Below are positions 53,591-62,557 of a stretch of 64,000 nucleotides of DNA, in pieces. This DNA is from Burkholderiales bacterium GJ-E10 (GTDB lineage Bacteria; Pseudomonadota; Gammaproteobacteria; Burkholderiales; Burkholderiaceae_F). The translations under genes and the position numbers were made by a program. Below the pieces are notes generated by a model. That model made no database searches, had not been told where the DNA came from, and saw nothing but the letters and a program-made list of their open reading frames with translations. The stretch is from assembly GCA_000828975.1 (NCBI GenBank), contig AP014683.1:1317520-1381519 (forward strand), in the 5' to 3' direction. The number at the start of each line of letters is the position of its first letter. Positions within the stretch are counted from its first letter, which is position 1.

Positions 53591-53607
53591 TACGGCGATT
53601 TGCCGTA
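53591..53607 (-). promoter_or_regulatory. Inverted repeat before the TacA-like gene
   Basis: TACGGC and GCCGTA flank GATTT, 24 bases before the start. It is a likely autoregulatory operator. Confidence 0.55.
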
Positions 53608-53678
53608 CAAAAGGCGACTGGGCTTGCCGTGCACCGGGTAGAGGCGCTGACAAGGCTTTGTGCACCTGCCCTGCTCAT

Positions 53679-53891
53679 TCACAGGTCGCCCGGCGTGAGC
53701 CCAGTATGCTTGGCCACTCGCGCCAGCATACGGGGGCCGATTTCATCGCCATCATGGAAAGCAAACACATAATCAGGCCACCCGTTACGGACCAAGGTCT
53801 TGTGCGAGCCTGTTTGCCGCTTGATCTCCCAGCCCAAGCCAAGCAATGCCGCGAGCAGCCGTCTGGCCTTTACAGACGGCCAATTGCTCAT
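53679..53891 (-). CDS. hicA: HicA-like toxin
   Basis: This 70-residue protein has the HicA double-stranded RNA-binding-like fold, with the catalytic His in RQTGSHKTLVRNG. It overlaps the antitoxin by four bases. Here the antitoxin gene comes first. Confidence 0.9.
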   Translation of the reverse strand: MSNWPSVKARRLLAALLGLGWEIKRQTGSHKTLVRNGWPDYVFAFHDGDEIGPRMLARVAKHTGLTPGDL

Positions 53892-54097
53892 GCAAAGGCG
53901 GGGATGGAGATATTGATGGCGACCGGCTTGGATTCGTGCGCGTCCAGACGCTCGGCAATCGTCCTCAAGGCCAAGGATTCGACTTTCGCCATCGCATCTT
54001 CCGGGCTTTCACCGTAGCACATGACGCCGGGTAGCTGAGGCACCTCTGCCAACCAGCGCCCGTCTACTTCTTCTTCACACTCGATGGTGAAATTCAT
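53888..54097 (-). CDS. hicB: HicB-like antitoxin
   Basis: The ATG at 54097 is 8 bases after GGAGG and is preferred to a TTG at 54112. The 69-residue protein has the HicB pattern DGRWLAEVPQLPGVMCYGESPEDAMAKVE. It lacks a separate C-terminal DNA-binding domain. Confidence 0.9.
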   Translation of the reverse strand: MNFTIECEEEVDGRWLAEVPQLPGVMCYGESPEDAMAKVESLALRTIAERLDAHESKPVAINISIPAFA

Positions 54098-54148
54098 CGT
54101 CTCGACCTCCAATAAACATCCTCATCCGAAAGAAAACTTGGTGCCGAT

Positions 54149-54310
54149 TGGATGATGGGGCAGGATTCGAACCTGCTGCTGTTGACTGCATAACCCAGGC
54201 GCAATCCGGCGGGGCTTACCGTCGCCGACACGGTACTCCTTTTTCAGGGGGCTCGAACCGCCGAGGCAGACGCTTCTGGCCGACCTGCGCTACCTCTTGC
54301 CATCCCATCA
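54149..54310 (-). ncRNA. tRNA-like structured element of 162 nt
   Basis: On the minus strand the 5' TGATGGG (54304-54310) pairs perfectly with the 3' CCCATCA (54153-54159), followed by T and CCA (54149-54151). A canonical T-arm (GCAGG-TTCGAAT-CCTGC, 54060+100 to 54176) lies directly inside the acceptor. The 5' part lacks a normal D-arm and anticodon arm, and the whole is about twice tRNA length, with a second TTCGA-containing hairpin in the middle. It may be a degenerate tRNA with an insertion or a tRNA mimic. Confidence 0.45.
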
Positions 54311-54392
54311 TCGCATCGGCACGCAACGATCACACATTGCGGTTTATCGTGCAGGAGCAGGCAGCGAATGTCAATCCACGGATTGCGACTTA

Positions 54393-55046
54393 TCACAGGT
54401 TTTCGTAAGCGTGGATCGCCGCATCCACGCTCTCATATACCGTCAGGCGCCCCTGGTCGAGAATCGCGGCGTGATCGCAATGCGCGCGGATGAGGTCGGT
54501 CTGGTGCGCCACGATCACCATGGCCCGGTCGCCGCGCTTGCCGAACAATTCGGTGTCGCATTTCACGGCAAAGCGGTGGTCGCCGACCGACATCGCTTCG
54601 TCGATGAGAAAGCAATCGAACTCGATCGCCATGGAAATGGCGAACGCCAGACGCGCGCGCATGCCGGAGGAATAGTTCTTGACCGGCTCGCCGAGGTAGG
54701 CACCCAGCTCGGCGAAGTCCTCGACCATCGCCAGGGTCCTGGCGTAATCTACCCCGTACACCCGCGAAATCAGGCGCGCGTTGTCCTTGCCGGTGAGGCT
54801 GCCCTGAAAGGCGTCGCCGAAGGCCAGCGGCCACGACACCGACATGCCCTTGCGGACGGTGCCGCTGTGCGGCCGGTCGGAGCCGCTCATGATGCGGATG
54901 AGGGTCGACTTGCCGGCGCCGTTGCGACCCATGATGCCCCACTTCTCTCCCGGCCGCACCGTCAGGTTGACGCGGTCTAGGATCTGGCGGTAGCTGCGCC
55001 CGTGGTGGATGGGATAGCTCTTGCAGATGTCGATCAGTTCCAGCAT
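54393..55046 (-). CDS. kpsT: Capsule ABC transporter ATP-binding protein KpsT
   Basis: The ATG at 55046 gives 217 residues, the normal KpsT size. Walker A is GRNGAGKST (40-48), the ABC signature SSGMR (126-130), Walker B FLIDE (146-150), and the H-loop His lies in VIVAHQ. It energises export of lipid-linked capsule across the inner membrane with KpsM, which is not in this window. It follows the glycosyltransferase gene by seven bases. Partial copies occur at 42981, 51824 and 53034. Confidence 0.93.
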   Translation of the reverse strand: MLELIDICKSYPIHHGRSYRQILDRVNLTVRPGEKWGIMGRNGAGKSTLIRIMSGSDRPHSGTVRKGMSVSWPLAFGDAFQGSLTGKDNARLISRVYGVDYARTLAMVEDFAELGAYLGEPVKNYSSGMRARLAFAISMAIEFDCFLIDEAMSVGDHRFAVKCDTELFGKRGDRAMVIVAHQTDLIRAHCDHAAILDQGRLTVYESVDAAIHAYENL

Positions 55047-55053
55047 GGTCTCG

Positions 55054-56631
55054 TCACCGTCTCGCCCGGCGCGCTTCGTCCGCCACCCGGCGGAGAAATT
55101 CCGCCCATTGCGGCACGATGCGCTCGGGCAGGTATGCGGCGCTTTGCTCCGCTCCGGCTTGCCGCAGCGCCTCGCGCCGGACATCGGCATCGTCCGCGTC
55201 GATCATGCGGCGCAGCGCCTGCACCAGGCTCGCGGTATCGTAGGGATCGAAATACTCCGACGCCATGCCGTACACCTCGCGGTGCACCGGAATGTCGGAG
55301 GCCGCCACCACGCCGCCGCAGCGCATCGCCTCCACGCCGGAGAAGTCGAATCCTTCTCCCACACTCGGGCACACCGTCACCAGCGCATGGCGGTACAGGA
55401 TCCGCAGCGCATCGGCGGGAACGCTGTGGAGCATGAACAACCCGCCTTGCTCGATCCAGTCTTCGCAACCGTCGAGCAGGCTCTTGTAATCCCAGCCGAT
55501 GTGGCCGACCAGCACCAGCTTCAGGTTCCGGTCCATCTGGTCGCGGAGCACCTCCCAGGCTTCCAGCAGGCGCTGGTGGTTCTTGCGCGGTTCGATGGTC
55601 GACACCATCAGCAGGAACCGGCTTTTCTCGCCAAAGGCGTGCTCGTAGAAGGCGCTTTTTTCGGCCTCGTTGCCGAAGCGCCGGGTCAGCTTGTACGTGC
55701 GGCTGGGCGTGCGGTTGGACCCCTGCGACTTCGGCGGCACGAAGTCGCCGTGCTGATACCGGCGCACGATGCCGGCAACGCGTTCCGGCTCCGGCGCGGA
55801 GGGGAAATAGTGCGCCGGCAGCATGTTGTGAATGGTAACCGCCCGCGGCTCCGCCTCCGGGAACAGCCGCAGCAAATCCTGCCGCGTCGCTTCCGAGACG
55901 CATACGAACCAGGAGCCGTCGCGCACGTTGGCCGCCAGCGCATGGAAGTGGCTCGCCTGATGGAAGGCGCGATCGGAAATGGTGTGCGGCATCAGCACCG
56001 GAATTGCATCGTGGTAGTGCACGACCAGCGCCGTGCCTTTGCTGACGCTACCGGGGTAGGGGGTCTGGGCGATGAAAACGTCGATGTCGCCCAGCGCCAT
56101 GCGCGGGTAGGCGGCGCGCCCGAAAAACCAGCGCCGCTCCAGTCCCGCCAGGTGCATCGATCGCCAGGGGGCAGGGCAGACCCAGTGATTGCAGCGCAAT
56201 ACCCGCTCCCGCTCCTGCGGCGGCACGCTGCGCGCGAACAGCCCCTGCCAGATGAAATCCTCGAAATAGCGGGTCTCGAAGCGGCGCAAGCGCACCGAAC
56301 CCAAACCCAGCCAAGCCGAAAGCCGCAGCCGCCAGCGTGCGGCATGAAACGCCAGAAAGTTGCCGACGCCTTCCTTCCAGTCCGCCGCCACGCTGCCTTT
56401 GAGCGAAACGACGGTTTGCGCGTAGCGGTGTACCTGTTCCGGCACCGGCAGCGTACTTTCCGGGGGCACACCTCCTTGGGTGGCGCGGATTGACGTCTGC
56501 AGCCAGCCGTGCAGTTCGATCTCCGGGATGCCGGCGAGCGCGCTGAAAAGCAGCCGGGTTTCCTGGGGGATGCCGAAGTGGCCGTCGAGGGCGGGGCGCA
56601 GCTCGACCGATACGCGTGCGGTACCACTCAT
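55054..56631 (-). CDS. GT4-family glycosyltransferase
   Basis: The ATG at 56631 (MSGTARVSVELRP) is preferred to a TTG at 56679. The 525-residue enzyme has ALVVHYHDAIPVLMP, the donor-domain hallmark LLMVSTIEPRKNHQRLLEAWE and VCPSVGEGFDFSGVEAMRCG. It lies between the GDP-rhamnose genes and kpsT, so it may transfer D-rhamnose or mannose; the sugar is inferred from context only. Confidence 0.87.
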   Translation of the reverse strand: MSGTARVSVELRPALDGHFGIPQETRLLFSALAGIPEIELHGWLQTSIRATQGGVPPESTLPVPEQVHRYAQTVVSLKGSVAADWKEGVGNFLAFHAARWRLRLSAWLGLGSVRLRRFETRYFEDFIWQGLFARSVPPQERERVLRCNHWVCPAPWRSMHLAGLERRWFFGRAAYPRMALGDIDVFIAQTPYPGSVSKGTALVVHYHDAIPVLMPHTISDRAFHQASHFHALAANVRDGSWFVCVSEATRQDLLRLFPEAEPRAVTIHNMLPAHYFPSAPEPERVAGIVRRYQHGDFVPPKSQGSNRTPSRTYKLTRRFGNEAEKSAFYEHAFGEKSRFLLMVSTIEPRKNHQRLLEAWEVLRDQMDRNLKLVLVGHIGWDYKSLLDGCEDWIEQGGLFMLHSVPADALRILYRHALVTVCPSVGEGFDFSGVEAMRCGGVVAASDIPVHREVYGMASEYFDPYDTASLVQALRRMIDADDADVRREALRQAGAEQSAAYLPERIVPQWAEFLRRVADEARRARR

Positions 56632-56679
56632 ACCAATTTCGCGGCCTGCGAGGTTTTTGTCACAGTAGGCATCCGGCAA

Positions 56680-57567
56680 TTACGCTTGATACATCGCCAT
56701 CAGGGTTTCCGAAAGCCCACGGGCAGGGGGCGGAGAAATCAGCCGCCACAACAGCTCGTTGGAGCCGCGCAGACGGGGAATCTCATTCGCCCGCACGAAG
56801 GCGGGGTTAACCCGTACTTCGATCTCGTAGCCGACGATCTCCGCCATCTGCGCCAGAATGGCGCGCAGCGAGATGTCGGTTCCGGAACAGACATTCACCG
56901 TCACCGACTGCGCTTCGGATTCGAGAAGTCCGACGTATGCCGCCACGACGTCGCGAACATCCGAAAAATCCCGGCTGACGTCGAGATTGCCGAGTTCGAT
57001 GGTGCGCGCGCCACGTCGGAAATGATCGACGATTTTTGGCACCAGGAACTGCGGATTCTGCCCCGGCCCGGTGTAGTTGAACGGCCGAACCAGGATGATC
57101 GGCAGCCGATCCATCCAGGTTCGGGCCATGTGCTCCATTGCCAGCTTGCTGCAAGCGTAATGGCTGACCGGAGCAGGGCAGACGGACTCGTCGATCACTT
57201 CGACATTCGGCGTGCCGTAGACGTTTGCCGAACTAGCCAGAAGCACTCTTTGCGGCGGAGCGTCGAGGGATCCCAGCGCGTCCAGCAAATTCATCGTGCC
57301 CAGCACGTTGACCCGGTAGAAGGCTTCGACATCCCGATGCGCGACGAAGGTCTGCGCCGCCAGATGCGCCACGAAATCCGGCCGTACCGACTGCACCGCC
57401 GCCATCACGGCGGCGCTATCCGTCAGGTCGCACGCCATCGCGTCGGGGTCATCCGAGGGCGCATGGCTCAATCCGATCACCCGGCAGCCCTTCGCCGCCA
57501 GGGCCGCCTTGAGGTAGCCGCCGGTGAAGCCGCCGAGGCCGGTAACGAGCGCAGTTTTGCCCTGCAC
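56680..57567 (-). CDS. rmd: GDP-6-deoxy-D-mannose reductase
   Basis: The GTG at 57567 follows GAAGGG and is preferred to a TTG overlapping the gmd stop. The 295-residue extended SDR has GLGGFTGGYL (10-19), ASSANVYG and catalytic Tyr137/Lys141 (YACSK). Downstream of gmd, this type reduces GDP-4-keto-6-deoxymannose to GDP-D-rhamnose. An alternative product (GDP-fucose or talose) would need a different enzyme. Confidence 0.85.
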   Translation of the reverse strand: MQGKTALVTGLGGFTGGYLKAALAAKGCRVIGLSHAPSDDPDAMACDLTDSAAVMAAVQSVRPDFVAHLAAQTFVAHRDVEAFYRVNVLGTMNLLDALGSLDAPPQRVLLASSANVYGTPNVEVIDESVCPAPVSHYACSKLAMEHMARTWMDRLPIILVRPFNYTGPGQNPQFLVPKIVDHFRRGARTIELGNLDVSRDFSDVRDVVAAYVGLLESEAQSVTVNVCSGTDISLRAILAQMAEIVGYEIEVRVNPAFVRANEIPRLRGSNELLWRLISPPPARGLSETLMAMYQA

Positions 57568-57578
57568 GCCGATACCCT

Positions 57579-58616
57579 TCAAAACGACACGCCGCGGTCG
57601 ACCCGCTGCAGATCGGCTTCCACCATCATGCGGCAGAGATCTTCGAGGGAGGTCTTGGCTTCCCATCCCAGCTTGGCTTTGGCTTTGGAGGGGTCACCGA
57701 TCAACAGATCGACCTCGGCGGGGCGATAAAACCGCGGATTGACGCGCACGATGGTCTTGCCGGTTGCGGTATCGACGCCGTGTTCGGCTTCGGCCTTGCC
57801 GCGCCATTCAATGTCGATACCGGCGGCCTTCGCAGCCAGCGTCACGAAATCGCGCACGGTCTCGGTGCGACCGGTGGCCAGCACGTAGGTGTCCGGTTCA
57901 TCGGACTGCAGCATGCGCCACATGCCTTCGACATATTCCCGCGCGTAGCCCCAGTCGCGCTTGGCATCGAGATTGCCAAGCTCCAGCACGTCGAGCTTGC
58001 CGAGCTTGATGCGGGCAATGCCATCGGTGATCTTGCGGGTGACGAATTCGCGGCCCCGCAATGGGCTCTCGTGGTTGAACAGGATGCCGCTGGCGCCAAA
58101 AATACCGTAGCTCTCGCGGTAATTCACCGTCATCCAGTGGGCATAAAGCTTGGCCACGCCGTACGGACTGCGGGGATAAAAGGGGGTTTCCTCGCTTTGC
58201 GGAATGGCTTGCACCTTGCCGAACATCTCTGAGGTGCTTGCCTGGTAGAAGCGAATCTTCGAATTGACGATCCGAATGGCTTCGAGCAAGTGAACCGGTC
58301 CTACGCCGGTCATATGCGCGGTCGCGATAGGTTGGTTGAAACTTACCCCGACAAAACTCTGCGCCGCCAAGTTGTAGATTTCGGTTGCGCCACTTTTTTC
58401 CAGCAGTCGAATCGCGGATCCCATATCCGTCAAATCAAATTCGGTCAAATGAAGATTGGGATGGCTTTCGATGCCGAGTTCCTCGAGACGCCAGAAATTG
58501 ACGGAACTTGTTCGTCGATACGTACCCCAGATATCATAGCCATGCGATAGCAGCAAGGATGCCAAATAGCTTCCGTCCTGCCCGGTTACTCCACTTATGA
58601 TCGCTGTTTTATTCAA
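57579..58616 (-). CDS. gmd: GDP-mannose 4,6-dehydratase
   Basis: This 345-residue protein begins [19 protein letters not shown] and has TSEMFGKV, the catalytic Tyr152/Lys156 (YGVAK) and [17 protein letters not shown], all hallmarks of Gmd. It makes GDP-4-keto-6-deoxymannose, the substrate of the next gene. The length is slightly shorter than E. coli Gmd but normal for the family. The 180 bases upstream contain no gene. Confidence 0.95.
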   Translation of the reverse strand: MNKTAIISGVTGQDGSYLASLLLSHGYDIWGTYRRTSSVNFWRLEELGIESHPNLHLTEFDLTDMGSAIRLLEKSGATEIYNLAAQSFVGVSFNQPIATAHMTGVGPVHLLEAIRIVNSKIRFYQASTSEMFGKVQAIPQSEETPFYPRSPYGVAKLYAHWMTVNYRESYGIFGASGILFNHESPLRGREFVTRKITDGIARIKLGKLDVLELGNLDAKRDWGYAREYVEGMWRMLQSDEPDTYVLATGRTETVRDFVTLAAKAAGIDIEWRGKAEAEHGVDTATGKTIVRVNPRFYRPAEVDLLIGDPSKAKAKLGWEAKTSLEDLCRMMVEADLQRVDRGVSF

Positions 58617-58796
58617 GATAGGATCTTTCGCTACATGGTTTCTGTTGAAGCCGGGACGGGCGTGCCTTGCTCGCAGTTTTGGTTAAGATCCTATAGCTCT
58701 TGCATCCTTGTTGACTGCTGGTTGGCTTGCGAGTTTTTACAATTGTGCCTCTTGTCCCTGTGGGACTGGGCGCCAGCATTGGGTCTGCCGGAATCA

Positions 58797-60107
58797 TCAA
58801 TCTGATTGCGAAACGCAAATCGCCTTATAGGAGCAATCGAAGTCTATGCGTTCATATATTGGGCGAATATTCGCCCTCGAATACATTTCATGATATTCCG
58901 CCAAAACAAATTGCTGCTCATTGAATCCATTTTTGAGTTCGCTTAAAAACGTTGGATCATCCGCGGCAATCTTCGCCGGCTCGCGAACAAGCACTATGGC
59001 GCCACCAAAATTTAACAGACGCTTCATCATCTTTAAGGTGGCAACCAGATCTCGCATATGATGGAGAGCAGCGGCGATTACGATCACATCAAATGCGCCA
59101 CCACGAAAAGGCGGCGCATCAAAGTTGCAGCAAACGAAATCAAACATATCGGGAATTCCGTTATTGCCAAACCTTCCGGCTGCTCCCAATAGGAGTTGGG
59201 GAAGCGCCAAATCTGAAGCTATAGCTTTAACGCCGGGCACGCTAAACCTTAGCGTCAGCGGGTCTGATCCGCAGGCAATTTCCAAGGCAAGGAGTTCGCG
59301 CGCTGAGTTTTCTTTTAAAAACTCAATCGAGCGCTTAAAAACATTTCCGGATTCCTTAAGGTCAATTTCAATGTCGAATGGCCCCGGATGGTCTCCGAAT
59401 TCTATCGGTGAGCTCGCCCCTGGAAAATCCACAACCGTTAATTGCCTTGTCAATAAAATATTTTCAAAAAACCACTTTTCATGTTCCCTTACCAGCAAAA
59501 CATCAATTCTATAGATGCCGGGCAGCGGCAACTTAATCTGTAGCGGAACTGTTAACTCATCTCCGGGTTGCAGTGGAATTGGTAGGCGTGTACGTATTCC
59601 CTCAATCGGATTGTCGTTGGTGTCGTACAGCCAATAGGATAGATGAAATGGCTTCTCATCGGAGCTCGCAATCACAATGTTCGATTGATTGCGTACGCGG
59701 ATCGAGCGGTGGTCGATTGTGTTGGCGAAAAAAGTTGGATTAAAGTACTCGGCAATTAAAGAAAGCGGCTGGAGCGAGTTATCGGCTATATTCGACTCAG
59801 ATCGCTGAATCTCCACATAGCGATCCACGACGCCTCCGAACTCGGAGCGAAGTTGAGGTCGGTGTAAGCGATATCGTATTGCAGTAGTAAGGGCGCGCTC
59901 TATACGCGCCGCGTCGCTAATCCCCGTAGCCTCAGAAATATCCACTACAGCGTCGGAATAGTCATCGGGGGGAATTAGAAGCGGAATTCCGTCCACAACG
60001 GGATATTCTGCGCAACAACCAGAGCACGACAAAAGCGCTCCGGTCTTTCGGAGTATCGGCGCTGAGCACGCGGGGCAGGCCAATAGTGCGTCAATCCAAG
60101 TGTGCAT
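58797..60107 (-). CDS. SAM methyltransferase with Trm112-like and Wzt-C-like domains
   Basis: The ATG at 60107 gives 436 residues. An N-terminal zinc ribbon (LLACPACSAPIL, CSGCCAEYPVVDGIPLLIP) is followed by a beta-sandwich part (about residues 150-260; SIRVRNQSNIVI, FHLSYWLYDTNDNPIEGIRTRLP) like the C-terminal carbohydrate-binding domain of Wzt. Last comes a class I methyltransferase (LALEIACGSDPLTLRF, FDVIVIAAALHHMRD). It probably methylates and recognises the growing polysaccharide. Confidence 0.75.
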   Translation of the reverse strand: MHTWIDALLACPACSAPILRKTGALLSCSGCCAEYPVVDGIPLLIPPDDYSDAVVDISEATGISDAARIERALTTAIRYRLHRPQLRSEFGGVVDRYVEIQRSESNIADNSLQPLSLIAEYFNPTFFANTIDHRSIRVRNQSNIVIASSDEKPFHLSYWLYDTNDNPIEGIRTRLPIPLQPGDELTVPLQIKLPLPGIYRIDVLLVREHEKWFFENILLTRQLTVVDFPGASSPIEFGDHPGPFDIEIDLKESGNVFKRSIEFLKENSARELLALEIACGSDPLTLRFSVPGVKAIASDLALPQLLLGAAGRFGNNGIPDMFDFVCCNFDAPPFRGGAFDVIVIAAALHHMRDLVATLKMMKRLLNFGGAIVLVREPAKIAADDPTFLSELKNGFNEQQFVLAEYHEMYSRANIRPIYERIDFDCSYKAICVSQSD

Positions 60108-60114
60108 GGTGCCC

Positions 60115-61113
60115 TCAATTAATTCGCGGAAAGTGACATGGGCTTTCCATGAAAAGCAAACCTTTCCTTCGTATGTAGCGTGAGCCGCCGAAATTTTCGA
60201 ATACCGCCTCGGCAATTAAGTCGGGCTGCAATCCGCCGAGGCACTCGCGAGTGACGCAGGTGTTAATCATATTTGGCATAAACTGAATGCAAGGCCTACA
60301 ATCAATTTCGTAAATGACAATTCGGTTCTGCAAACCGATGGGACAGAAACGCCACCACGGGCTAGAGGTATATAAGCCGAAAGTCGGTATCTGTGTTGAC
60401 AGAAGGTGAAGCGTTCCGCTATCTCCTCCGATCGCCAGATCGCAATCCCGCACGCGATCAAAAAAAATATCTAGCGAGTCTCCTCCAATAATTACGGAAT
60501 CGTCTCGCACGGATATTGCATTTGCTAGCACGAAAGCTTCCTCGCGCTCCGCAGGCCCGCCAATAATTTTGAAACGTGTTACGCCACGAGCGCGAAGGTG
60601 TCTTGCAAGCGCATGAAACAACGTGGCGGGAATTTTATTCGTGCGAAATCCGGCAGAAATGCAAAAACCAACGGTATCTATATGTGTCGGCCAAGGAGGG
60701 GCGGGAAAGAGCGAGGTCGGTTCGTAAAAACCAACGTATGGGAAGAGTGCATTGGCCTGAATTTTACTTTCGTGAAGGCTGGCGTGTGAATTGCATTTCA
60801 CAAAATTTAGATCAAATGCTGCCGCAAATTTAGTCAGTTGCTCATCATCACGAAGATAGGCGACGACATCAAACCCCTTCAGGGCCTGAGCGTCGTCCGA
60901 GGTGGGGGGCAGGGCGCCTCGCGAGCGTTCAAATTCTTGTAGCGTAAATGGGCGAAATGAAACCCGGTCGTTAAAAAAATGGTCGACTAGAAATTTGTTC
61001 CTGGGTGGCGCGAAGACCGCGACTTCCTCGTTAAGCATTAGAGTTGCTCGGATCGCCGGTAGCGAGAGTACGAAATCGCCGATATGATCGGGCTTAATGA
61101 ACGCTACTTTCAT
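60115..61113 (-). CDS. GT9-family (heptosyltransferase-like) glycosyltransferase
   Basis: This 332-residue protein begins MKVAFIKPDHIGDFVLSLPA, the GT9 signature, and has IIGGPAEREEAFV and DLAIGGDSGTLHLLSTQIPTFGLY in the donor lobe. GT9 enzymes add heptose or related sugars. Its start overlaps the upstream gene by 20 bases. Lower G+C than the ICE genes suggests recent acquisition. Confidence 0.85.
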   Translation of the reverse strand: MKVAFIKPDHIGDFVLSLPAIRATLMLNEEVAVFAPPRNKFLVDHFFNDRVSFRPFTLQEFERSRGALPPTSDDAQALKGFDVVAYLRDDEQLTKFAAAFDLNFVKCNSHASLHESKIQANALFPYVGFYEPTSLFPAPPWPTHIDTVGFCISAGFRTNKIPATLFHALARHLRARGVTRFKIIGGPAEREEAFVLANAISVRDDSVIIGGDSLDIFFDRVRDCDLAIGGDSGTLHLLSTQIPTFGLYTSSPWWRFCPIGLQNRIVIYEIDCRPCIQFMPNMINTCVTRECLGGLQPDLIAEAVFENFGGSRYIRRKGLLFMESPCHFPRIN

Positions 61114-62557
61114 TGTCCTTCTCGTGCCCACGGGACAGGCGTAGCAAGAACGCCTCATTTATTTCGGCGCGCGCCAGTGCGTTTGTTACGCACAGGAATA
61201 CAAACGATTGAATTGCCTTGGCCGCTTTCGGTAGGCGAGCCAGGGGCGTCGCGCTCCGGTAGCTGGCAATGTCTTGCATTAGACGCACACGACGTGTTTG
61301 AATTATCAAATATAGCTGGTTGGGTGAAAAGGAGTCGAGAGGGGTCATTTCGTTTGGCCTAGATATAGCGGGATTTCGTATCGACCCTCGGGAGCGGACG
61401 CGGAAGCCAGAAAGGACACGTAGGACATTTCTTTTCGCTGGTCGATGCGCGACAGAAGACTTGTCAACAGAGCGCAGAAGCTCCTCAAGCCGATCTAGAT
61501 ATGTTTCTAAGCTAAACATGCTGACCCACTGTAGGGTTTCACGCCGATACGCCTCACCAAACTCACCGGCGTCAATCCGCCTTGCAAGCTCGGCAATCCC
61601 CTTGGCCAAAGAAGGTTTATGGCAGGGGTCGACGTAAATGGCGTGAGGGCCACCCACTTCCGGAAGAGCGCCGCAGTTGGAAATTAGCACAGGTTTTCCG
61701 TATGCAAAGGCTTCAAGAACTGGAAGCCCAAAGCCCTCCCAGAACGAAGGGAAAAGCAGCGCGGCGCACTGGGCATATTCATGGCGCAAGGCTTCCTCGG
61801 AGAGCCTTCCCAGCAGGTGCACGCCGGGCGTCGTCGCGGCAATCTCGCGGACGGTTGCTGATGCCGAAGAATCTGTCCCGGCAATTCGAAGGTTATAGCC
61901 AAGACGATTTGCACCTGAACTCTTAAAGGCGCTAATCAGGCCCGGGACATTCTTGCGGACTTCTAGGCTACCAACAAACAAGAACGTCTTAGTTGTTTTG
62001 AGAGTTGACCTTGGGAGGGCGAGGCGATTGTAAAGTGGGATTACCTTGACCCGTGATCGTGGTATCGCGAAATTTGCCCAAAGATCGTCGGCAGTACTTT
62101 CACTGATTGCGACAGGGGTGATGGTTGGATCGTACAGCCTAGCGAAGGCTTCCTTGTACTTTCGCGAAACTCGCTCTGCATGCCATTCTGGTCTAGTGAA
62201 TGGCGTTAAATCAAGAACATATGCCACGCTTTTGTCATATTTGGGATATAAGAGCAAATATAAAGCATCAAACACAATCAAAATGTCTTCGGGGTTTCGT
62301 GGATGGCCTGATGTAGATTCATGGGTTGCGTTGTGATGGCCATCCAAAAAGCGGTCAATGAGTCCGCTCGCGCTCGCAATTTGAAAAGAAGTAAGTGTCA
62401 AATCATTTGCGAGAAACTCGTCTCGTTGAATCGGCATCCCGGAAAGCTGTAATCGGGCTCGCGGGAACTTCAATAAAATGTTCCTCACGCTATCCCGAAC
62501 GACGTGGTACATCGCCGTCCCATTTACTGCCATAGGCGTAATGTCGACCGTTAGCAT
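61094..62557 (-). CDS. GT4-family glycosyltransferase
   Basis: This 487-residue enzyme has VAYVLDLTPFTRPEW, FLFVGSLEVRKNVPGLISAF and LLFPSFWEGFGLPVLEAFAYG, a standard GT-B donor site. The last 110 residues are basic and unassigned. It overlaps both neighbours, so 60-64 kb forms one tightly packed operon. Confidence 0.87.
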   Translation of the reverse strand: MLTVDITPMAVNGTAMYHVVRDSVRNILLKFPRARLQLSGMPIQRDEFLANDLTLTSFQIASASGLIDRFLDGHHNATHESTSGHPRNPEDILIVFDALYLLLYPKYDKSVAYVLDLTPFTRPEWHAERVSRKYKEAFARLYDPTITPVAISESTADDLWANFAIPRSRVKVIPLYNRLALPRSTLKTTKTFLFVGSLEVRKNVPGLISAFKSSGANRLGYNLRIAGTDSSASATVREIAATTPGVHLLGRLSEEALRHEYAQCAALLFPSFWEGFGLPVLEAFAYGKPVLISNCGALPEVGGPHAIYVDPCHKPSLAKGIAELARRIDAGEFGEAYRRETLQWVSMFSLETYLDRLEELLRSVDKSSVAHRPAKRNVLRVLSGFRVRSRGSIRNPAISRPNEMTPLDSFSPNQLYLIIQTRRVRLMQDIASYRSATPLARLPKAAKAIQSFVFLCVTNALARAEINEAFLLRLSRGHEKDNESSVH

